A stretch of DNA of 64,000 nt from Desulfatitalea sp. BRH_c12 (GTDB taxonomy: Bacteria; Desulfobacterota; Desulfobacteria; Desulfobacterales; Desulfosarcinaceae): the NCBI GenBank assembly GCA_000961655.1, contig LADR01000008.1:248001-312000 (forward strand), written 5' to 3'. This document shows positions 36,037 through 44,180 of this stretch, one piece after another; within the stretch, counting starts at the first letter, position 1; the number at the start of each line of letters is the position of its first letter. Under the pieces are notes generated by a model that saw nothing but the letters and a program-made list of their open reading frames with translations, ran no database searches and was not told the origin of the DNA. The position numbers and the translations under genes were made by a program.

Positions 36037-36314
36037 ACACTGGTCATGCAGTTCACTCCAGTGATCCACTCTATCCACTGTCAAATACCTTGCCATTTTT
36101 CTAAAATAAGGTCTTGCCTTCATTGAATGACGCACCCTGGGCGGCTACATTCCTTTACTGTCGGGCTAAAACCAGTCGCCTGCCGACCCGGCCGGAACAA
36201 CAGTTCCGGATGTATCTTTCTATAATCACTAAGGCTTGGAAAATCACTAAGGCTTGGAAGAGTCGGCGGATCGACCATTTCTGCGAAAAAAGACCAGATA
36301 GTGAAGTAAAACCG
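36037..36314. other. Intergenic region with a short tandem duplication
   Basis: About 280 bases. ATCACTAAGGCTTGGAA occurs twice in direct tandem at about 36226-36260. The reading frame of the next gene stays open through this region, so the start of that gene could be further upstream. Confidence 0.45.
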
Positions 36315-37205
36315 ATGATTGAGGAGACGCCTTTTTTTCTGAACACCCTCGGATACCGATTGTACTGCATCCTGTACCGGCCGCAGTGCGCAGCCAAGTG
36401 CGCCGTGTTGTTGTGCCATCCCTTTGCTGAAGAAAAACTGTGGTCTCAGCGTGTCTTTGTTTCATTCGCCCGACGCTTGGCTGAAAATGGATATGCTGTT
36501 CTGCGGTTGGATTATATGGGCCACGGGGACAGTGACGGGGCGTTCAGCCATGCGGATGTGACGACCCGGCTTTCCGATATCGCCGCTGGCCTTGACTATC
36601 TGAAAAGTCACCTGGGTGCTCACGTGCCGCTTTGTCTGATCGGGTTGCGTTTCGGGGCCACATTGGCGGCGCTGATGTCCGAGGACCGCAAGGATGTGGA
36701 ACAGTTAATCCTGTGGGAACCGATTATAAACGGTGACATGTATGCCCGGCAATTGCTTAGAATCAATATCGCCACCCAGACGGCTGTTTATAAGCAAGTC
36801 GTGAAGAACTCCGAAGCGCTCGTGGAAATGCTTCACACTGGAAAGACCGTCAACGTGGATGGTTACGAAATAGGCAGGACGTTCTATGAGCAACTGACCG
36901 CGATCGATTTGCTTCGATCGCCGCTCGGTTTTAATGGAAAAGTGCTTGTGGTATCGATCGTCAAACATAAAGATAAAGTGGATCGGCAGAGTCTCAGATT
37001 AAAGGAGAAATATCCCGGGTGCGACTATCGAACGGTCGTGGAAGAACATTTCTGGAGCAATATCCCACACTATTACAAGCGGGCAGATCGGTTGGCAGAA
37101 GCAACCCTGCAATGGATGGAGGAGATTTATGCCAATGTTACCCGTGCTAATCGAAAACCGGACGAAAAACCATCTCCATGGGATCTTGCATCACCCCGAA
37201 GATGA
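36315..37205 (+). CDS. Alpha/beta hydrolase, exosortase-associated hydrolase 2-like
   Basis: About 296 residues of alpha/beta-hydrolase fold. It starts EETPFFLNTLGYRLYCILYRP, has LCHPFAEEKLWSQR (oxyanion region), VLRLDYMGHGDSDG and the nucleophile elbow LIGLRFGATLAAL. The elbow reads G-L-R-F-G where most members have G-x-S-x-G, so the usual serine is an arginine. From memory, this and the opening sequence recall the exosortase A system-associated hydrolase 2 group. No exosortase or PEP-CTERM gene is in the window. I placed the start at the ATG 36315 by family likeness; the ribosome-binding site is weak and ATGs at 36114 or 36210 are possible. The last 77 bases overlap the next gene. Confidence 0.75.
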   Translation: MIEETPFFLNTLGYRLYCILYRPQCAAKCAVLLCHPFAEEKLWSQRVFVSFARRLAENGYAVLRLDYMGHGDSDGAFSHADVTTRLSDIAAGLDYLKSHLGAHVPLCLIGLRFGATLAALMSEDRKDVEQLILWEPIINGDMYARQLLRINIATQTAVYKQVVKNSEALVEMLHTGKTVNVDGYEIGRTFYEQLTAIDLLRSPLGFNGKVLVVSIVKHKDKVDRQSLRLKEKYPGCDYRTVVEEHFWSNIPHYYKRADRLAEATLQWMEEIYANVTRANRKPDEKPSPWDLASPRR

Positions 37206-38127
37206 CAGCAATGCCGTAGGTATCGTTTTGCTTTGTCCCGGCGTCAAAAGCAGGGTCGCCCCGCACCGTTTGTATGTCCAAATGGCGCACTCATTCGCTG
37301 CCAGAGGTTTTACGGTGCTGCGCTTCGACTTCAGCGGGTTAGGCGATTCGGAGGGAGAAAACGAAGAGACCACATTGGCCGATCTGTTTAATGCCATTCA
37401 GTTGGGGAAGTATGTCGACGATACGCTGGATGCGTTGGATTGGTTAGAAAAAAATTATAACAAAAAACACTTTATCCTGGCAGGTTTGTGTGGCGGGGCC
37501 ATAACCGGACTGCATGCCGGCGTTAAAGACGGCCGGGTGATTGGATTGATTGCACTGGGAATGCCGGTTATTCTGGATGGGCACAACATGGACCGCCGGC
37601 TCTATTTGACGCCGCATCAAATCACATCGAACCGCGGCAGTTTTATCCGCAAGGCAGCAAATTTCGACGCCTGGAAGCGACTTTTACTTCTTAAAAGCGA
37701 TTTTAAATTGATCTATCTCTCCTTCGTCGCCCCCTTACTGAAAAAGCTGCAGCGCGAATGGAAACCCGGTTCTGAGGTATCTGCCAATGGGCGTGCGGAT
37801 AACTTGAACCCGACATTTCAACCGGCATTTCTAAAATTCATCAAAACCGGCAAAATACTTTTTATATTCGGCGAATCCGATAAACTGCTGTGGGATTTCA
37901 GAGAAAAGTTTATGCAAAGATTTCATTATACCGAAAAATCCTTCAAGCATGCGATCGAAATCAAGATCATCCCAGATGCCAACCACATTATGTCGTTTGA
38001 CGCGTGGACCCGGGAGATGTTGCAAACAGTCCTTCACTGGTTACGCCTGAACGGCTATCTTGCCGAGGATACCGGTTCTTATGACAAGGCGTCGGAAAAA
38101 TGGCCGCGCGCATTGTCGGTCAAATGA
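37129..38127 (+). CDS. Alpha/beta hydrolase with Cys nucleophile elbow
   Basis: 332 residues of alpha/beta-hydrolase fold: LHGILHHPE, LLCPGVKSRVAPHRLY (oxyanion region), VLRFDFSGLGDSEG and the elbow LAGLCGGAITGL, where cysteine takes the place of the nucleophilic serine. A late acid (GESDKLLWDF) and PDANHIMSF supply possible Asp and His. GLCxGA elbows are, from memory, typical of exosortase A system-associated hydrolase 1. GGAGGAG precedes the ATG at 37129, and the gene overlaps the other hydrolase by 77 bases in a different frame, so the pair is surely co-expressed. Acyl transfer or thioesterase-like chemistry is plausible with Cys; substrate unknown. Confidence 0.8.
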   Translation: MPMLPVLIENRTKNHLHGILHHPEDDSNAVGIVLLCPGVKSRVAPHRLYVQMAHSFAARGFTVLRFDFSGLGDSEGENEETTLADLFNAIQLGKYVDDTLDALDWLEKNYNKKHFILAGLCGGAITGLHAGVKDGRVIGLIALGMPVILDGHNMDRRLYLTPHQITSNRGSFIRKAANFDAWKRLLLLKSDFKLIYLSFVAPLLKKLQREWKPGSEVSANGRADNLNPTFQPAFLKFIKTGKILFIFGESDKLLWDFREKFMQRFHYTEKSFKHAIEIKIIPDANHIMSFDAWTREMLQTVLHWLRLNGYLAEDTGSYDKASEKWPRALSVK

Positions 38128-38453
38128 TGCCGGTGCTTGGTATAGCCGGCACGAGTCCATTGTCTACTTTGCCCGGAAAACAAACCCGTCCCCAAAGCCA
38201 CGGGCGGATATCCTGCGCCTCCACGGCACCAGGGGGTATCCGTGATAATAATAGCAATCGCCGACGGTCAAAACGTAAGCCTCTTTATTTACATTTTAGC
38301 GTTTATTCCTCCTAAGATAGGGGTTTAACCCCATTTATGAAGCATGCCTTATAGTCGTATATAGACCCTCGATGCCGGGGTGCTCTATGTATCGCTTCTT
38401 CATATCAGCGCAGCACTGCTAAGATCAAAAGCAAAGAAAAGCAAGGGGGCAAT
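38128..38453. promoter_or_regulatory. Structured leader of the BON gene; possible c-di-GMP-I riboswitch remnant
   Basis: About 325 bases. CAAAGCCACGGG at 38193-38204, preceded by CAAACCCGTCC, resembles the core of GEMM (c-di-GMP-I) aptamers in deltaproteobacteria (CAAACCCG...GACGCAAAGCCACGGG). It is followed by a hairpin (GGATATCC near 38205 against GGTATCC near 38236). The hairpin normally found between the two conserved strings is missing, so this may be degenerate or coincidental. A second stem, GCCGG...CCGGC, lies at 38128-38149. Confidence 0.3.
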
Positions 38454-39149
38454 ATGGATATCAACTCAGAGCAGGAACAACCAAAAGAAATTGAAGACGG
38501 CAGCCAGACCCGCCATCAATGCTGCGACATGGAGTACGGAGCCCAGTCGCCGATTGATTTGGCGAGATATAAAGCGTATCGCAAGACGATTCCCCCTCGG
38601 GACAACGAACGGAGCGCACACAGCCCACAACCCCTTAAATTATACTTTCATGATCCGGAACCCTCCTGCCAGGACGGGATGATATACTCGCGCGTAATTT
38701 TCGCTCTATTTTCGGACGGCACGATCGATGACACGCACATCGGCATCCGCGTCAAGGACGGTCTAGTCACCCTGAGCGGCACAGTCCATAGCTATTATCA
38801 AAAACTGCTGGCTGGCAACATAGCCCAGCAGCAGCACGGGGCACGCGCTGTCGCCAATAAGCTCGAAGTCAGGCACACCAGCGACTTCATCAATGACACT
38901 ATCGCGGAAAATGTAAGGGCAGTATTGGATAACTATGGTCTCGCAGACCCGCGAGATGTGGCAGTAAAAATTTGTCGGGGTGTGGCGACGATCACCGGCA
39001 CGACCTTCAGTGCGAAGTCCAAAGCGTCCGTCCGTCAAGCTGTATTGAAAACCCCCGGCGTATCCGAGGTGATCAATCGTCTGACAGTCAGAGGCAAATC
39101 TTTGGGCAATCGTTGCAATCAGGGCGTACGGCAGCGCCCGAGGTCCTGA
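38454..39149 (+). CDS. BON-domain protein (OsmY-like, two BON domains)
   Basis: 231 residues. The N-terminal 70 are polar and without a signal peptide. Two BON domains follow: about 75-145 (IFALFSDGTIDDTHIGIRVKDGLVTLSGTVHSYYQK) and about 148-218 (NVRAVLDNYGLADPRDVAVKICRGVATITGTTFSAKSK). BON domains bind phospholipid or support envelope stability; OsmY is the osmotic stress prototype. The absence of an export signal is unusual for the group. GGGGG lies five bases before the ATG. It is the first gene of a run of stress-type genes. Confidence 0.83.
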   Translation: MDINSEQEQPKEIEDGSQTRHQCCDMEYGAQSPIDLARYKAYRKTIPPRDNERSAHSPQPLKLYFHDPEPSCQDGMIYSRVIFALFSDGTIDDTHIGIRVKDGLVTLSGTVHSYYQKLLAGNIAQQQHGARAVANKLEVRHTSDFINDTIAENVRAVLDNYGLADPRDVAVKICRGVATITGTTFSAKSKASVRQAVLKTPGVSEVINRLTVRGKSLGNRCNQGVRQRPRS

Positions 39150-39366
39150 AAAAGGGCAAGCAGACTATGGAGGTGGCGATTACCAAAGGCGAACGTACTG
39201 ATCCAAATAGGGTCCCATTCTTCCGGAACTACGGGGTGCACCATATTTATTCGGAAGGCTTTTGGGTTTAGAAAGGCAGGCAAGGCTTGGCAGTTTCATA
39301 ACCGTGCCACAAACGTTCATCTCGTTTGCTTAGGCAACCGATCCACGAAAGGAGGCTTTCAACATA

Positions 39367-39552
39367 ATGTCATCCAAGATCAATGGAGCGAATGGCATTC
39401 AACGACTGGTCGAAAAATACAAACAAGATTTTCGGATCAGTGAAAACCTGGAATATTACGCGATTGAAGATTTTGCGCGCGCCGAAAGAGGCTACGTACA
39501 ATTCTGTTTGAAAAACGGAGGTTCGGGCCTGAGTGCAGTGGCCGATTCCTGA
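39367..39552 (+). CDS. Small hypothetical protein
   Basis: 61 residues, no family recognised; predicted soluble and mostly helical (IQRLVEKYKQDFRI, EYYAIEDFARAERGYVQFCLKN). A strong AAAGGAGG sits 11 bases before the ATG, longer than ideal. It lies between the BON gene and the receiver gene on the same strand. Confidence 0.45.
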   Translation: MSSKINGANGIQRLVEKYKQDFRISENLEYYAIEDFARAERGYVQFCLKNGGSGLSAVADS

Positions 39553-39676
39553 AGCGGCCCCCATACGGTACTCATCACATCAATCGATTAACAGGACGGG
39601 CCATTCATCGTGCCCGTCCCACCCTGCGGGGCTAACAGTGCACTGTCGAGGCAGGGCACATCCAAGGAGAAAAAAG

Positions 39677-40168
39677 ATGAGCTACATGCAATCGACACGG
39701 CAGAACAGAACGCCTTTGAACGATATGGTCATGGAGCGAAATAAAAAGCGTGTGCTGGTCGTAGACGATGACCCTATGGTGCGGGATCTCGTATGCAAGA
39801 TGTTTGCCGGCATCGGCCTGAAAACGGTCCCTGCTGAAAATGGGCGCGAAGCGTATGAGCTGTTTCAGCAGGGGGTATTTGACTTGGTGGTGACCGATCT
39901 GGAGATGCCAGTGATGGATGGGTTTAGCCTGATCAGGAAATTAAGGCGGCAGTCCAGTCATATTCCGGTTGTCGTGATTACAGGATTGTCCGATGACCTG
40001 GTGCACTGCGACGGAGAGGTCATGGAATGCATCATCCTGCATAAACCTTTCACCCTGCGAGAGCTTACGCAGGCAAGCATCAAGGCGCTGGATGCAGGTC
40101 ATTACGGAAAAACGAATGCACCCCGTTACGCGCGCAGGGGTCCGGTGCACATTACGGTCAGGCCGTAG
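39677..40168 (+). CDS. Stand-alone response-regulator receiver (CheY-like)
   Basis: 163 residues. A receiver domain fills about 30-145: KRVLVVDDDPMVRDL with the acidic pair, the phospho-Asp in LVVTDLEMPVMDG (Asp74), VVVITG near 100, and Lys in ILHKPF near 122-127. No output domain, so it acts by protein-protein contact. AAGGAG lies 7 bases before the ATG at 39677. No kinase is adjacent; the hybrid kinases 3-7 kb upstream carry their own receivers. Confidence 0.88.
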   Translation: MSYMQSTRQNRTPLNDMVMERNKKRVLVVDDDPMVRDLVCKMFAGIGLKTVPAENGREAYELFQQGVFDLVVTDLEMPVMDGFSLIRKLRRQSSHIPVVVITGLSDDLVHCDGEVMECIILHKPFTLRELTQASIKALDAGHYGKTNAPRYARRGPVHITVRP

Positions 40169-40185
40169 TGCGATGCAGTGCGGGT

Positions 40186-40977
40186 TTATTGTCGACCAGC
40201 CGCTATTTTGGGTACTGCGGCTTCGGTCGAAAGGGCCATTAACGCGCAAACCGGCAGGTGGTCGGAGGCCTTCCTGGAGGATAGATCCGAGGGAATGGTA
40301 ATTTGAAGTGGCATAAAGTGATCGGAAACAAATATATGATCGATGCGCAAGACAGGATACAGGGAAAAGAAGGTGGGTTTGGGATAGCCCTTCTGGCGCG
40401 CATGGACCTGCACATCTTTGAACCGGGCGCTCAGCATGCGGTATTCCAGCGAGCGCGGACCGGCATTGAAATCCCCGCATAAAATGATCGGCTCTTCCGA
40501 AGAGATGCTCCCCAGCCAGTGCCTGCCCAGCAGTCGCCGGACTTGACTGTGGCGGTCCCGCATACGTAACCCAAGATGGGTATTGACAATATGGATGGGG
40601 CCGTTGGCCGTTTGCAGGCAAATCCAGGCTGCGCCCCGGGGTTCCTTGGTGGGGTTGGCATCCCGTGACGGCAGCAAACCATTCTTGACCATGTAATGCG
40701 GAAAGCGCGTCAGGATGGCGGTACCGAAATATCCCCAACGGCTTTTACGCAACGGGTAAAACCGAGCTTGCATGTCCAGCTTTTCTGCAATCCACTCGGC
40801 TTGGTTGCGATAGTACATCAGCGGTCCCATCGCTTCGACTTCCTGCAAGGCCACGATGTCCGGATCGATCCTGGCAATCGCGCGCACTATGTCGGCGGGG
40901 CTTTCGCGTCCATACACGTTGATACAGCTGTGGATGTTATAAGTCATGATTTTAAAAGAGAAGAGTTGCTGGGGCAT
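40186..40977 (-). CDS. Endonuclease/exonuclease/phosphatase (EEP) family hydrolase
   Basis: 263 residues. Family motifs in order: IMTYNIHS (about 10-17), DIVALQEVEA (metal-binding Glu), GTAILTRFP, IVNTHLGL, ILCGDFNAG and the terminal SDHLPV with the catalytic His. This fold covers DNases, lipid phosphatases and phosphodiesterases; no signal peptide is seen. GGGAGGT lies a few bases before the ATG at 40975-40977. The gene is convergent with the receiver gene (17 bases apart). Confidence 0.85.
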   Translation of the reverse strand: MPQQLFSFKIMTYNIHSCINVYGRESPADIVRAIARIDPDIVALQEVEAMGPLMYYRNQAEWIAEKLDMQARFYPLRKSRWGYFGTAILTRFPHYMVKNGLLPSRDANPTKEPRGAAWICLQTANGPIHIVNTHLGLRMRDRHSQVRRLLGRHWLGSISSEEPIILCGDFNAGPRSLEYRMLSARFKDVQVHARQKGYPKPTFFSLYPVLRIDHIFVSDHFMPLQITIPSDLSSRKASDHLPVCALMALSTEAAVPKIAAGRQ

Positions 40978-41612
40978 CAAACCTCCCGTGTCTTCGTCTG
41001 CATGGGCCGGAGGCCACCGCATACAGCGGACAATACGACGAGGCCACGCTGTCCGACTGGGCGCGCACTATTGCTGACTGGCATCGGGCCGCCGAACGGT
41101 ATCCTGCTAATTCCATAACGATCAGAACGGGTATGCCGCTCAAGATGCATTGCGCCTGCGCGCCTTGATCGATGCCGCGCATCCCCGGCGGTGAACTCTC
41201 TTGAGTAGCCGACGGTTCGCAAAAATAATGACGCCGGCGATCAATGCAAATGGCAAAACGATCAATCTCGTCGAAATGTCGCTGAAGGGCAGTGTCCTGG
41301 GCGCTGCAAAGTGGCCTGGAACAGCAAAATACGAATGGATGACATCCCTACCTTGCCGGCCAGCCTACCTTCAAAGAAGATGTTAATTACACATTTCACT
41401 GTATAGTGCGGCTCGTGGAAGGGGCATATTATCAATAAGCTGTGAACGGGTCTTACAGCCGCACGCAATTAAATGGATGGGGCGCGAACTACCTACCCGG
41501 ATCGCCGGGGGGTGAAATCCGAAAGATGGCCAAGTACTGGCGATATCGGGTCCGTTCTGTAATTCGATCTCACGATGTTTTTAGTTAACGCATCCATTGA
41601 AAGGAGGATTTT
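40978..41612. other. Long intergenic region without a supported gene
   Basis: About 635 bases between divergent genes. Short frames on both strands have low-complexity or Arg-rich translations with no ribosome-binding sites or family likeness. No strong promoter pair or hairpin found by eye. Its length suggests decayed sequence. Confidence 0.45.
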
Positions 41613-42065
41613 ATGTTCCCACTCAGGAAAATAGTAAGTCCTACCGATTTCAGTGAAGCTTCCCAATACGGTTTGAGAGCGGCTATCGAAATCGCCGAAA
41701 AGTTCGAAGCGGAATTGATCGTGGTCCATGTTATCGCCTCGGTTCCAGTGATCGCCGGCACCTACTCGATGTCCGGAGCGCATGCCGTTAATCTGGTGGA
41801 AAGCATGCAGACGGAAGCACGTCGGCAGATGGACAGGTTGCTGGAATCGATACCAAGCGCGCTGCGTTGCGACGTGCGGCTCATTCAGGGGCAGCCGGCG
41901 GAGGAGATAACGCGCCTCTCCTCGCAGGAGAAGGCCGATATGATCGTGATCGCCACCCATGGGTACTCGGGGTTCAACCGCTTTTTGTTTGGGTCGATTG
42001 CCGAAAGGGTGGTTCGCACGGCAACTTGTCCTGTCCTGACGATTCGGCCACCGGAGGTGGCGTAA
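41613..42065 (+). CDS. Universal stress protein, UspA family
   Basis: 150 residues of single Usp domain. PTDFSEASQYGLRAAIEIA opens the fold, and ATHGYSGFNRFLFGSIAERVVRTATCPVLTIR carries the G-x2-G-x9-G-S ATP-binding motif. Strong AAGGAGG lies 5 bases before the ATG. Such proteins are induced by starvation, oxidants or respiratory inhibition. A long hairpin follows 6 bases after the stop. Confidence 0.92.
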   Translation: MFPLRKIVSPTDFSEASQYGLRAAIEIAEKFEAELIVVHVIASVPVIAGTYSMSGAHAVNLVESMQTEARRQMDRLLESIPSALRCDVRLIQGQPAEEITRLSSQEKADMIVIATHGYSGFNRFLFGSIAERVVRTATCPVLTIRPPEVA

Positions 42066-42071
42066 GATACA

Positions 42072-42112
42072 AGGCGTTTGTTCCCACGCAACTGCGTGGG
42101 AACAAAGCGCCT
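42072..42112. terminator. Long hairpin between convergent genes (bidirectional terminator or repeat)
   Basis: TTGTTCCCACGC pairs perfectly with GCGTGGGAACAA around a four-base loop, and the stem extends through AGGCG/CGCCT with single mismatches, about 18 pairs in all. No T-run follows on either side, so it may be a dispersed palindromic repeat as much as a terminator. It separates the usp and nicotinamidase genes. Confidence 0.5.
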
Positions 42113-42142
42113 GGTCGCAGAAAGCGCTCGGAAGCGTGCCCC

Positions 42143-42709
42143 TTACAGGACGGTCGCGCCTGCCTTGATCATTTCTTCCAGGGCACGGCGGCCCTTTTCT
42201 GCATCGATGGGGCGCGTGGCCTCCTGGATGATTGCCATTTCCACTCCAAGTCGGCGACCGTCCATGACCGATGCCAGAATGCATACATCCAGGGCCAGAC
42301 CCGTGACCCACAGTCGGCGTACGCCGTCAAATTCAAGTTGCACATTGAATCCGGTATCATCGAACACCGAATTCTGATCCTTATCGAGGCGAACGCCCTT
42401 GGTGATCACCATAATGCGACGATCCATGTATAAATCTGGGTGAAACTGCGCGCCATCGGTATCCTGAATACAATGCGGCGGCCATTCTCCACCGCGTTCC
42501 TTGAAACTGATATGATGGACAGGATGCCAGTCCCGCGAGGCGTATACAGGTATAGCCTTTTGGAGCGCGGCCTCCGTCCATTGATTGATAACGGTGATAA
42601 TGCGGTCGCCGTCGGGGACCGGCAGCAGGCCGCCCGGACAGAAATCCCACTGCACGTCGACAATCAGCAGACCGTCGCCTTTTTGCAGATGTTGCGTCTG
42701 ATCGAACAT
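42143..42709 (-). CDS. pncA: Nicotinamidase (isochorismatase family)
   Basis: 188 residues. Catalytic triad candidates are Asp18 (LIVDVQWDF), Lys104 (ITKG) and Cys143 (TGLALDVCI); the metal ligands Asp60, His62 and His66 sit in SRDWHPVHHISF. This is the pattern of PncA-type nicotinamidases that convert nicotinamide to nicotinate for NAD salvage. The PGGLLPVP segment is also typical. GAGGAGGT precedes the ATG. The leader contains a 10-bp hairpin 35 bases upstream of the start. Confidence 0.88.
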   Translation of the reverse strand: MFDQTQHLQKGDGLLIVDVQWDFCPGGLLPVPDGDRIITVINQWTEAALQKAIPVYASRDWHPVHHISFKERGGEWPPHCIQDTDGAQFHPDLYMDRRIMVITKGVRLDKDQNSVFDDTGFNVQLEFDGVRRLWVTGLALDVCILASVMDGRRLGVEMAIIQEATRPIDAEKGRRALEEMIKAGATVL

Positions 42710-42743
42710 ATAACCTCCTCAAAGATCTTGATAAAAGGCGAAA

Positions 42744-42780
42744 CATCGACGGTCTCCTTCACTTCAGTAAACCGTCGATG
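42744..42780 (-). promoter_or_regulatory. Perfect 10-bp inverted repeat in the nicotinamidase leader
   Basis: CATCGACGGT at 42744-42753 and ACCGTCGATG at 42771-42780, 17 bases apart, 35 bases upstream of the pncA start. It could be an operator for a dimeric repressor or an RNA hairpin. Confidence 0.45.
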
Positions 42781-42997
42781 GTCATTAAGTACGCATCGAG
42801 AAGATAGGTTCCCATGGGGCATAAGACCTATTTTTCGAAGTGCTCCGACGTATGACAGCAGGGCACGCCGAGCCTTTGAGTGTCTTTTTGAATGCGGGGT
42901 GTCTGCAAGACAAGGATCGCTATAATCCTTGAAAGCACGGCGTGAATACAGGATAGGCCTACTCCACCTTACCTGTGGAATGGTTAGCTTAGGCAGC

Positions 42998-43030
42998 TTC
43001 AGGTTACAAACGCCGGTGAGCAGGGCGTGA
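42998..43030. repeat. Fragment of the repeat found at 5131-5163
   Basis: 33 bases around CAAACGCCGGTGA with 28 matches to the element at 5.1 kb; the right-hand inverted arm is not recognisable here. Confidence 0.45.
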
Positions 43031-43091
43031 ATCCCGCAAATCACCCGCACGGACGGCTTTTGCGACGACGCGGGCACAGGACAGAAATCGT

Positions 43092-44180
43092 ATGCAGTTG
43101 CCCGGCGATCCAAATATGTCGGCGGAGCGCCCGCCGCTACCCTATAACCAGAGAATTCTGATTGCTGTCGCTATCGCGCTGGCCGGACTGGTTTTGGCCC
43201 TCGTGGTTTGGTTTGCGCGCAATGTTCTGCTGTTGATTTTCGCCGGCATCCTGGTGGGCGTTTTTCTACAGGGGGGTAAGCGGTGGGTGATGCGCTTTAC
43301 ACGGCTGCCCGCGGGTTTTGCCTTGGGAATCGTACTGGCTGGGGTTGTCATTGTATTTGGCCTCTTCATCACGTTTCTGGTGCCGGTGATGATCGATCAG
43401 ACGCTGGCCCTGTGGGAGCAGATTCCCACATCGATGGAGAAATTCAAAGCATACCTCTTTCACTACGGATTGGCCGACGAATTCGAGCAGCAGACCGAAA
43501 AAGCCGGCGAGATGCTGGTGGGTAAAAACCAGGAGGACCTGTTCAAAGCATTAAAGAGCATTTTAGAAGTTTTCTCGGTCACGTTCGGTACGGCGTTCGG
43601 ATTGGTTTTCATCCTGGCGATCGGCATCTATATCGCCGGCGATATGCACATGTACTTTAACGGCGTGCTGCGCCTCATCCCGCCGGGACATCGCGCCAGA
43701 ACCCGGCAAATAATGTTGCGGTTGGGACATGTGGTGCGCTGGTGGCTGATCGGTCAAAGTTTGTCCATGCTGATCCTGGGAAGCACGGTGTTCGCGGGGT
43801 TGCACGTGATTGGCATTCCCAATGCGACGGTGCTGGCATTGTTGACGGCATTGATGACCTTTATTCCAAACCTGGGGCCTTTCATTGCCTTTATCCCTAT
43901 CGCGCTGGTGGCCGCGCTGCAAAGCACGCTGCACCTGATCTATGTGGGCATTTTCTACGTCATCATTCAATCCATAGAAGGATTCGTGCTGACCCCGATG
44001 ATCCACCGCAAGGTCATCACCCTGCCGCCGGTACTGATCATCGCCACCCAGGTGTTGCTGCTCACGTTGCTGGGATGGTTGGGTGTGATTTTGGCCATGC
44101 CGCTGGTGGCGTGCGCAATGATCCTGGTAGAGATGGTGTACATCGAAGACATACTCGGAGACAAGGAGCGGATTTTATGA
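43092..44180 (+). CDS. AI-2E transporter family permease (PerM-like)
   Basis: 362 residues with the family profile: two N-terminal helices close together (about 20-60), one near 70-95, a soluble loop (about 100-155), then four or five helices in the C-terminal half. Conserved stretches include IPNATVLALLTALMTFIPNLGPFIAFIPI, SIEGFVLTPMIHRKVITLPPVLII and GVILAMPLVACAMI. Members are putative exporters or Na+/H+ antiporters; AI-2 export is shown for few. The start has a modest AGGA site; an ATG eight codons later is possible. It overlaps the DUF748 gene by four bases. Confidence 0.9.
   Translation: MQLPGDPNMSAERPPLPYNQRILIAVAIALAGLVLALVVWFARNVLLLIFAGILVGVFLQGGKRWVMRFTRLPAGFALGIVLAGVVIVFGLFITFLVPVMIDQTLALWEQIPTSMEKFKAYLFHYGLADEFEQQTEKAGEMLVGKNQEDLFKALKSILEVFSVTFGTAFGLVFILAIGIYIAGDMHMYFNGVLRLIPPGHRARTRQIMLRLGHVVRWWLIGQSLSMLILGSTVFAGLHVIGIPNATVLALLTALMTFIPNLGPFIAFIPIALVAALQSTLHLIYVGIFYVIIQSIEGFVLTPMIHRKVITLPPVLIIATQVLLLTLLGWLGVILAMPLVACAMILVEMVYIEDILGDKERIL

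Larger units (their letters stand above)
42710..43091. other. Divergent intergenic region pncA / AI-2E permease
   Basis: About 380 bases containing the inverted repeat above and the repeat fragment at 42998-43030. No supported gene. Confidence 0.5.

Noticed and set aside
36226-36260. Short tandem repeat as the start of a CRISPR array
   Set aside because: Only two directly abutting 17-base units with no spacers; a simple tandem duplication.
41023-41500. Several short frames between the EEP nuclease and usp genes
   Set aside because: Arg/Pro/Gly-rich translations without ribosome-binding sites or recognisable motifs on either strand.
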